Assembly (NCBI GenBank): GCA_031411575.1
Contig: JANOBJ010000211.1
Span: 1-13,100, forward strand
Reading direction: 5' to 3'
Source: JANOBJ01 sp031411575
GTDB lineage: Bacteria; Pseudomonadota; Gammaproteobacteria; Burkholderiales; Burkholderiaceae_C
Length of the DNA: 13,100 nucleotides
Part shown: positions 7,091 through 13,100 of the stretch, piece by piece
Position numbering within the stretch: the first letter of the stretch is position 1
Layout of the letters: the number at the start of each line of letters is the position of its first letter
Program-made: the position numbers and the translations under genes
The notes under the pieces: generated by a model
The model's database searches: none
What the model was told of the DNA's origin: nothing
The model's input: only the letters and a program-made list of their open reading frames with translations

Positions 7091-7097
7091 CTCCTTT
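7091..7097 (-). promoter_or_regulatory. Shine-Dalgarno site deciding the CsbD start
   Basis: AAAGGAG on the minus strand is followed immediately by ATGCATATG. The first ATG has zero spacing and the second has 6 nt, which favours initiation at the second (7084). Confidence 0.8.
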
Positions 7098-7192
7098 GAC
7101 AGTGCGTTGAAAAATCCCGGCCCAATGCGGGGAGTGAATGGCCACGGTGACGTCAGGCCGCCGCCACCGGAGCAGGCGCATGGCGCCGTGCT

Positions 7193-7765
7193 TCAGTCGA
7201 CCAGCCAGCCCGCGAGTTCTTCCGCGTGTTGCTGCTCGTCGCACAGAATGTCTTCCAGCAGGCGCCGTGTGGTCGAGTCCTTGTCGCCGATCAATGAGAT
7301 GAGCTGGCTGTAGGCCTCCACCGCCACGCGCTCGGCGATCAGGTTGGACTTGATCATGGCCTTCAGATCCTTGGAGTCGTCATACGCCGCATGGCTGCGC
7401 TGGGTCAGCGAATCGGGCGAGAAATCGGGCTCGCCGCCGAGTTGAACGATGCGCTTGGCCAGCCGGTCGGCATGGCCCGACTCTTCATTGGCGTGCACCA
7501 GAAACTCGTCGGCAATCTTCGGGGACGCCAGGCCTTCGGCCGTGAAGTGGTGACGCTTGTAGCGCAGCACGCACACCAGCTCAGTGGCCAGCGAGTCGTT
7601 GAGCAACTTGATGATGTCTTCCCGCCACACGCTGGAGTGCGGGGTCACGGCGCCCTGGTCCAGGCTGCGCCGGGCTTCTTCGATTGCGGTCTGATCCAGC
7701 ACCATGCGGTCGGTGGTCTTGCCCGGCAGTTGCTTGACGTTGGTAGGCTGGTGCTTGATGGTCAT
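7193..7765 (-). CDS. Ferritin-like di-iron protein, bacterioferritin-related
   Basis: A 190-residue four-helix-bundle protein related to bacterioferritin, expected to oxidise and hold iron in the cytoplasm. After a polar N-terminus of about 45 residues come four helices with the ferroxidase ligands in order. These are Glu62 (LATELVCVLRYKRH), Glu95 and His98 (EESGHADRL), Glu145 (LIAERVAVEAY), and Glu177 and His180 (DEQQHAEEL). The two ExxH pairs are intact. The residue after Glu95 is Ser96, whereas bacterioferritin has the heme-binding Met52 there, so heme binding looks unlikely. It is longer than typical bacterioferritin (about 158) because of the N-terminal extension. The ATG at 7765 has AGGA 8 nt upstream; a TTG at 7813 is a poorer start. 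A role in storage, redox protection or DNA protection cannot be distinguished by sequence alone. It is probably expressed with the CsbD gene. Confidence 0.88.
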   Translation of the reverse strand: MTIKHQPTNVKQLPGKTTDRMVLDQTAIEEARRSLDQGAVTPHSSVWREDIIKLLNDSLATELVCVLRYKRHHFTAEGLASPKIADEFLVHANEESGHADRLAKRIVQLGGEPDFSPDSLTQRSHAAYDDSKDLKAMIKSNLIAERVAVEAYSQLISLIGDKDSTTRRLLEDILCDEQQHAEELAGWLVD

Positions 7766-7825
7766 GGTGTGTTTCCTGGGTTGCGGGGGGGTTCGGCGCG
7801 GGGTGCGCACCAAACCGTTGAGTGG

Positions 7826-7852
7826 ACTTTAGGGATAGCCGCGGAGTGCCAA
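7826..7852 (-). promoter_or_regulatory. Weak candidate promoter of the ferritin-like gene
   Basis: On the minus strand TTGGCA (7847-7852) and TAAAGT (7826-7831) each match the sigma-70 consensus at 4 of 6 positions, but the spacer is only 15 nt. It would give a leader of about 55 nt. The short spacer makes this uncertain. Confidence 0.22.
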
Positions 7853-7869
7853 CATCAGCGCCCGACGCC

Positions 7870-7893
7870 GGGCGGTGTAGGACGACACCGCCC
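7870..7893. terminator. Hairpin just downstream of the glucan synthase gene
   Basis: A perfect 9-bp inverted repeat GGGCGGTGT/ACACCGCCC with a 6-nt loop lies 15 bases beyond the glucan synthase stop. It could end that transcript, but no T-run follows on the minus strand. It is therefore not a standard intrinsic terminator; it may act as an RNA 3'-end stabiliser or simply be structured GC-rich DNA. Confidence 0.4.
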
Positions 7894-7908
7894 GCAGCTG
7901 TCGGAATG

Positions 7909-10900
7909 TCAGGGCTGAACCACGGTTTCTGCATGCGCGGCAGATGCCGCGGATTCGGATTCGTCCAGCACGGGGATCACGAAGCAGGTATCGCCCGAAA
8001 GGCCCGGCCATTTCAGTGACTCCCCGGGTCGCAGCAACCGTGCCCCCAGTGGGTCGCACAGCGATGCCGTTTCGGCCAGCGCAGCCATCGGGGTCGCTCG
8101 AACCAGGATGAACCGCATCGTGTGCCCATCGCGCTTCAGCGTGAGTTCAGCCTGCTGCCAATGAGACGGCAGGCAAGGCGAAAAAGTAAGATCCAGCGCG
8201 CCTTGTCGCAGGCCGAAAATCGACTCGATGGCCGCTCGGTGCAGCCACGCGGCAGCGCCCGTGTACCAACTCCACCCACCGCGACCCACGTACGGCGGCT
8301 GGGTGTATACATCGCCGGCCATCGCATACGGTTCAATGCCGTACTGTGCGCCGTGCGTCGGGTGACTGGCGCGGTGAGCGGGGCTCAGATAGGTGAAGTA
8401 CCGATAGGCAGCGTCAGCATGATCTCGGCTCGATCCCGGCGACGATTGGGCTTTTGCCATCGCAGACTGGGCGCCATGAAACCGGGCCTGCGCCATCAGC
8501 GCCCAGATCCCCGCGTGGGAGTACTGGCCGCCGTTTTCGCGCACGCCAGGCGGATAGGCCTGGATGTAGCCTGCGCTCGGCTGTGCATGCACCAGTGGTG
8601 GGTCGAGCAGCCGGATCAAGCCGGCGTCATGGTCAACCAGGCGCTCCTCCACGGCCTCGAGCGCCATGCGTTGAAATGCAGCGGGCGTCGCGTTGGACAA
8701 GACGGCCCACGCCTGCGCGATCAAGTCAATCCGGGCTTCCGCGTTGGCGCTCGCACCTAGCGCCTGTCCATTGTCAAAAAACGCACGCTTGAACCACTGG
8801 CCATCCCATGCCGGCCCGTTCAACGCATCCCGCCAGCCCTGCGCGGCTTTCTCCCAGGCTTGCGCCCGCGCAGTCTCGCCGCGTTGCCGGGCCAGCGGCA
8901 CGAAATCGGCTACCAATTGACACAGGAACCAGCCCAGCCAGACCGACTCGCCACGGCCTTCATGGCCGACCCGGTTCATGCCATCGTTCCAGTCACCGCT
9001 TCCCATCAAGGGCAGTCCGTGAACACCGACGCGCAGACTGCGATCGATCGTCCGCGCAGCATGCTCATACACCGATGCGTCCTGCGCACTGACCTCGGGC
9101 GTGTAGTACGCGTCTTCGGCGCCCTCCGCAACGGCAGCTCCGGTCAGGAACGGAACGCGTTCGTCCAGCAGTGCGGCATCGCCGCTGGTGCGCAGGTAGT
9201 GGGCGCAGGCGTACGGCAGCCACAGGAGATCGTCGGAGAAATGCGTGCGAACACCGGCGCCACCGGGCGTGTGCCACCAGTGCTGAACATCACCCTGCTC
9301 AAACTGGCGCGAGGCGCCGAGGACAATTTGTGCGCGCAGCATCTGGGGCGCTGCCCACGCCAGCGCCATGGCATCCTGGAGCTGGTCGCGAAAACCCGTC
9401 GCACCGCCCGCCTGGTAGAACCCGGCTTTGGCCCACAGGCGACACGAGACGGTCTGGTACAGCAGCCAACGGTTGACCATGGCGTCCAACAGGGGGTCGG
9501 GCGTCTTGACGGTGGTGGCGCCCAACAAGCGGTCCCACTGATTGCGCGCTTGCTCCAGTCGGTGGATGGCGGGAACCACGGCCGCCACGGCCGCCAGTTG
9601 CTGCGCCGCAAGCGGCGATTCGGCATAGCCCAGCAGGAACACCCGCTCAGCGGATTCCCCCGCCGTCAATGTCACACTGGTCGAGAGCGCCGCGCATGGA
9701 TCGAGCCCGCCGCCTTGCTGCTTGCCCAGATGATCGGGGAGCACCAGACAGCCGCGTGCGTCGAACAGCTCGCGCCGATCGCAGGTCCAGTCTTCGGATT
9801 CATCCGCAGCACTCGCCAATGCAAGAAAAGCCGTACCTTCGCCAAATCCGGCCGAACGCTCCAGTTGCGTGCACAGCAGCGCCGTGAGTTTCTGATCGGG
9901 CAGCCGTTGGCGATGCAGAGCCGTGTGCACCGTCGTGCGGTCAGACCGGTTCGCGCCCATCATCCACTCGGCGATGCCGGTCACGCGCAGGTGCAGGGTC
10001 TTGTGGCCCCGGTTGAGCAGGCGCAAGCGCACCTGCTTGACGGACGTCAGGGCATCGACACACCAGGTTGCCGACACATCGAGGTTTCCATGGCGGTGCG
10101 CTAGGACGGTGTAGCCTTGCCCATGCGCGACGCTGTAAGGCACGCTGGCATCGCCCCATGCGGAAGGCGCCACGCTCCAGACCTGCCGGGTCTTGCGGTC
10201 CTGCAGCAAAAACCACTCCGATGGCGGGTCGGCCACCGGGTCGTTCGACCAGGCGGTGAGTTGGTTCAAGCGACTGTTCAAGGCCCAGGTGTATCCCCCA
10301 CCACACTCTGTCAGCTGCGCGCCAAACGCCGGGTTGGCCAGCACATTGATCCACGGTCTGGACGGACGCGCCTGCGCGCGGACATCAAACCTGAATTCCC
10401 CTGTCGCCGGGACAAACTTCCCCACAGAAACAGGCGCGGCCTGCGTGGCGAGTCCAGAGTTTGTGGGGTATCCCACGACGGCGGTGGACGTCGCAAACCG
10501 TGCTTCGAGCGCCTGCTCATGCAGCCCGCACCACTCATCAACGTGGTGTTGCAGGGGACGCCCATCGGCATTCAATTCGATGCGCGCCTGGGCTCGCAAC
10601 GTACCGAGCTCCTCGCTGGACAGCTCGACAGCGCGGAGCAGGTGAAAACCGGCCGTCAAAGGCCCGGGTTGAATCGCGCAGTCGGCCGTAAAGCGCTCAC
10701 GCAGCACATTGATCTCCTGGTGCAGCGCCATCTGATAGGAGATGGCTTGCGAATTCACCACCACGAGATCGCAAGCGATACCACCCCACGACCACATGCG
10801 CATCGCGCCGGCCAGAGCGCGAAGCAAACCCAGCCCCTGTTCGGCACTCACCGTCACCAGAATGATCGGGCGATCGCCGGATACGCCCAAGCGCCACAGC

Positions 10901-13100
10901 TGGCGCCGGTCACCTGGACCGGGCTTCGGGTACTCTGGCGTTGAGCCCCCCAAGGCGCGCGGGCGAGACAGACTCAAGACCAGCGCGGTGGTCAGCATCT
11001 GGATAGCCGCGAAACTCTCCGGCCTGATTGACAGGGCACGCAGGCGTATGCCAGCCAGTGTTGCAGACATCAGCGAGGCGCGCTGAACGTGGCTGGCCTG
11101 GCGGTACTTGTCGATCACGGCATGCAGGACGCCGCCATCGTCTGACGCTGCCGTGGCAAAGGTCAGCTGGGCTTTCGCCCCCGGCGGGATGCGCAGGCGT
11201 ACAGCCAGCGCACACACGGGGTCGAGACCCGTTTCCAGCGACGTTGCCGGCCCCGAAGTTTGCAGCGGCAAGCCGTCAAACGAAGCCAGCGGCTGGCTGA
11301 CTTTCCGGTTGCGGCCCAGCCAGCGCTGGCGATCGGTCTGACAACGCACGTTCACCACGGAAGGGTCGGTATCGGCCAGGAAATGGGCTGCCTGCACGCC
11401 GCGCTCGGCGGCCAGACGTGGTTTTCGCTCAAACACCAGCGCCTGTTGCTCGAAGCGCCATTCAGCCTTCACAAAGAGGTTGCTGAAAGCCGGATGGGCG
11501 TCGTCGGCACGTGGCTCGGCGAGCGTCACCTCAAAAGCGGACATCAACTCGATGTCGAGCGTCCGGTCGCTGAGGTTGCTCAGTTCCAGTTTCCTGAACT
11601 CAATGTCGTCCTCCGGGCTGACCCACACCGTGGTGTGGGCCTGCAGTGCCGGCCATGCTGCATCAAAACAGACACGATCTGCATGGAAAATGCTGTGGTA
11701 GTGCGCCGCTGGATCGGGTGCTGGGTGCTGGGTTATCGACACCGGCTGCGGTTGTTGATCCCAGCGCAGATAGAAGAAGCTCCCGCACGCATCACGAAGC
11801 GCATCGTCACGGCAGCGGGTGATGCCCGTTGCCCCCCAATGGCTCCAGCCCGCCCCATTGGGGCGCAGCTCCACGCTGTAGCGCCCGTTGCCCAGCACAT
11901 GCGTGGGTTCCGGAACCGTTGCGCCTGGAACGATCTCGCGCAGCAACCCCGGTGCGCGCCGCTGCAATGCCTGCGGCTGCGGACCCGCGACGGGCTCGTG
12001 AAGCCCCGACACCTCACGTGGCGTAAGCTCGTGCAGCAATGAGGCGACCGCCTCGATATGTGCATTCGCCATTCCCCAGCGTCTTGCCACACCACCCAAC
12101 AGCGTATTGGCAAGAGCCACGATTGTCATTCCCTGGTGGTGTGCCATGAACGTGAATACCGGCACAAATCTGTCGGTTCCCGTCCGCCTCGCCGGGGAGA
12201 AATCCAGCGCTTCAATGAATCCGTACGGAGCGCGTGGAACCAACGCTTCGAGCGCCGCAAAGTTGAGGCACGCCGCATGTGGCGCTATTTGCGCGACCAG
12301 CGCCGTTGCATAGGGCGCAATCACCAATTCGTCGGGTGGGGTGCGCCGCAGCGCCAGCCGTGGAACGCCCTGCGGTGCGTACTGATAGGCCAGCGTATGG
12401 TCGCTGGCAGCGTAGGCCGATTCGGAAATGCCCCAGGGAACGCTGCGTGCGCCCGCAAAGGCCACTTGCTCACGAAACGCCGCATGACAGGCTTCACTCA
12501 GTACGCTGCCGTGCGGCTCGTCCAGTACCAGCGTCGGCATCAGATACTCAAACATCGAGCCCGACCAGGAGCGAAGGCCGGCAGTTGCGCCAACGGCATA
12601 GTACGGTCTGCCCAGTGAGCCCCAGTGCTCTACTGGCACATCGCCCTTCGCGATTGCCAACAAGCTGGTCAGTCTCGACTCCGATGCCAGCAGGTCGTAA
12701 AAGCCGGCATCGAGCTGCTGTTCGGCAACCCTGAAGCCGATATGGAAGAGGTGGCGCTTGCGGTGGTACAGGAAGCCGTAGTCGGGCTCCCAGGCGAGCG
12801 CCTCGCAGCGCGCGGCCAGCGCGTTCAGGCGCTGCACGATCGCCTCGGGGGCGCCGGCCGTGGCATCGAGGAACGCACTGCGCAGCGTCGCGATGTGATC
12901 GGCGAGGGCGCGTGCCAGCTCAGTGGCAGGCGTGTCGGCTGCGTCGTCGGCCGGCAGCAGCGCGCCGAGCTCGGTGTGCGCGCTGCGCAGCGCGGCGATC
13001 CGCGCTGCCGACGCGGCCAGCGCACGCCGCGCCGGCGCGGCATCGTGCGGCGCGGCGACGACTTCGCGGCAGGCCTGCGCGACCGCGAGCAGCGCGCCGC
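7909..13100 (-). CDS. ndvB: Cyclic beta-1,2-glucan synthase, NdvB/ChvB type (C-terminal part, cut by the window edge)
   Basis: NdvB/ChvB/Cgs proteins (about 2800 residues) build periplasmic cyclic beta-1,2-glucan from UDP-glucose at the inner membrane. About 1,730 codons are visible, and the frame has no stop up to the right edge, so the N-terminal glycosyltransferase and membrane part lies outside. An Ala-rich linker (13100-12790) leads to the glycoamylase-like domain (about 12780-12050), with SGSMFEYLMP, VPWGISESAYA, YQYAPQGVP and MAHHQGM (12127-12147). A first GH94-type beta-sandwich follows (about 11900-11080), then a middle segment with SGDRPIILVTV. A second sandwich spans about 10420-9880. 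The alpha/alpha-barrel (about 9500-8150) has TGFRDQLQDAM, SDDLLWLPYA and the catalytic-acid motif GDWND (8983-8997). In Brucella Cgs this phosphorylase-like region controls chain length; the intact motif suggests the same here. A GTG at 12837 is only an internal codon. Confidence 0.9.
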   Translation of the reverse strand, partial: GALLAVAQACREVVAAPHDAAPARRALAASAARIAALRSAHTELGALLPADDAADTPATELARALADHIATLRSAFLDATAGAPEAIVQRLNALAARCEALAWEPDYGFLYHRKRHLFHIGFRVAEQQLDAGFYDLLASESRLTSLLAIAKGDVPVEHWGSLGRPYYAVGATAGLRSWSGSMFEYLMPTLVLDEPHGSVLSEACHAAFREQVAFAGARSVPWGISESAYAASDHTLAYQYAPQGVPRLALRRTPPDELVIAPYATALVAQIAPHAACLNFAALEALVPRAPYGFIEALDFSPARRTGTDRFVPVFTFMAHHQGMTIVALANTLLGGVARRWGMANAHIEAVASLLHELTPREVSGLHEPVAGPQPQALQRRAPGLLREIVPGATVPEPTHVLGNGRYSVELRPNGAGWSHWGATGITRCRDDALRDACGSFFYLRWDQQPQPVSITQHPAPDPAAHYHSIFHADRVCFDAAWPALQAHTTVWVSPEDDIEFRKLELSNLSDRTLDIELMSAFEVTLAEPRADDAHPAFSNLFVKAEWRFEQQALVFERKPRLAAERGVQAAHFLADTDPSVVNVRCQTDRQRWLGRNRKVSQPLASFDGLPLQTSGPATSLETGLDPVCALAVRLRIPPGAKAQLTFATAASDDGGVLHAVIDKYRQASHVQRASLMSATLAGIRLRALSIRPESFAAIQMLTTALVLSLSRPRALGGSTPEYPKPGPGDRRQLWRLGVSGDRPIILVTVSAEQGLGLLRALAGAMRMWSWGGIACDLVVVNSQAISYQMALHQEINVLRERFTADCAIQPGPLTAGFHLLRAVELSSEELGTLRAQARIELNADGRPLQHHVDEWCGLHEQALEARFATSTAVVGYPTNSGLATQAAPVSVGKFVPATGEFRFDVRAQARPSRPWINVLANPAFGAQLTECGGGYTWALNSRLNQLTAWSNDPVADPPSEWFLLQDRKTRQVWSVAPSAWGDASVPYSVAHGQGYTVLAHRHGNLDVSATWCVDALTSVKQVRLRLLNRGHKTLHLRVTGIAEWMMGANRSDRTTVHTALHRQRLPDQKLTALLCTQLERSAGFGEGTAFLALASAADESEDWTCDRRELFDARGCLVLPDHLGKQQGGGLDPCAALSTSVTLTAGESAERVFLLGYAESPLAAQQLAAVAAVVPAIHRLEQARNQWDRLLGATTVKTPDPLLDAMVNRWLLYQTVSCRLWAKAGFYQAGGATGFRDQLQDAMALAWAAPQMLRAQIVLGASRQFEQGDVQHWWHTPGGAGVRTHFSDDLLWLPYACAHYLRTSGDAALLDERVPFLTGAAVAEGAEDAYYTPEVSAQDASVYEHAARTIDRSLRVGVHGLPLMGSGDWNDGMNRVGHEGRGESVWLGWFLCQLVADFVPLARQRGETARAQAWEKAAQGWRDALNGPAWDGQWFKRAFFDNGQALGASANAEARIDLIAQAWAVLSNATPAAFQRMALEAVEERLVDHDAGLIRLLDPPLVHAQPSAGYIQAYPPGVRENGGQYSHAGIWALMAQARFHGAQSAMAKAQSSPGSSRDHADAAYRYFTYLSPAHRASHPTHGAQYGIEPYAMAGDVYTQPPYVGRGGWSWYTGAAAWLHRAAIESIFGLRQGALDLTFSPCLPSHWQQAELTLKRDGHTMRFILVRATPMAALAETASLCDPLGARLLRPGESLKWPGLSGDTCFVIPVLDESESAASAAHAETVVQP

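Noticed and set aside
7148..7155. TGACGTCA palindrome between the ferritin-like and CsbD genes.
   Set aside because: An isolated 8-bp palindrome is expected by chance at this scale, and nothing nearby supports an operator.
7838..7855. A TTGGCAC stretch on the minus strand resembling the -24 box of a sigma-54 promoter.
   Set aside because: The matching -12 GC is at the wrong distance and the TTGC element is missing.
8860..10104. A 414-codon open frame on the plus strand opposite the glucan synthase gene.
   Set aside because: It is antisense to the conserved GH94 region and its product looks like no family I know. It is explained by low stop frequency in GC-rich antisense frames.
12835..12837. 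The GTG at 12837 as the start of a 1642-residue stand-alone protein.
   Set aside because: The frame is open upstream to the window edge and the upstream residues continue the family's linker, so this is an internal codon of a larger gene.

Overview
The window is high-GC bacterial DNA, most likely from a betaproteobacterium of the order Burkholderiales, possibly Comamonadaceae. This rests on the strong G/C bias at third codon positions, the character of the RND pump and QueC proteins, and an AT-rich palindromic intergenic motif (about 4708-4732) of a kind I recall from Comamonadaceae genomes. It holds seven complete or nearly complete genes and one large gene cut by the right edge. Only the bactofilin gene is on the plus strand. 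There are no tRNA or rRNA genes, insertion sequences, phage genes or CRISPR arrays. No gene-free stretch exceeds about 265 bases.

Left third (8-4741, minus strand): a two-gene multidrug efflux operon. A membrane-fusion lipoprotein is followed 9 bases later by an HAE1-type RND transporter of the AcrB/MexB/TtgB kind. The outer-membrane channel gene and the regulator are not in the window. The 264-base region upstream holds a candidate promoter lying over a perfect 11-base dyad, then a leader of roughly 185 nt.

Middle (4742-7765): queC (preQ0 synthase of queuosine biosynthesis) and a single-domain universal stress protein, both on the minus strand. Diverging from the stress protein is a bactofilin gene (plus strand), which ends at a strong bidirectional terminator. 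Converging on that terminator are a CsbD-family stress protein and a ferritin-like di-iron protein, both minus strand and possibly co-transcribed.

Right (7909-13100, minus strand): about 1,730 codons from the C-terminal part of a very large NdvB/ChvB-type cyclic beta-1,2-glucan synthase. Visible are the glycoamylase-like domain, two GH94-type beta-sandwich regions and the GH94 phosphorylase-like domain with its DWND motif. The reading frame stays open to the window edge, so the glycosyltransferase and membrane part lie outside.

Taken together, the content points to envelope and stress physiology: drug export, periplasmic glucan synthesis, a membrane-associated cytoskeletal scaffold, iron storage or detoxification, and general stress proteins. 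I found no clearly new biological system. The observations most worth checking are the dyad over the efflux promoter, the heme-ligand-less ferritin-like protein, and the clustering of bactofilin, stress genes and the glucan synthase.
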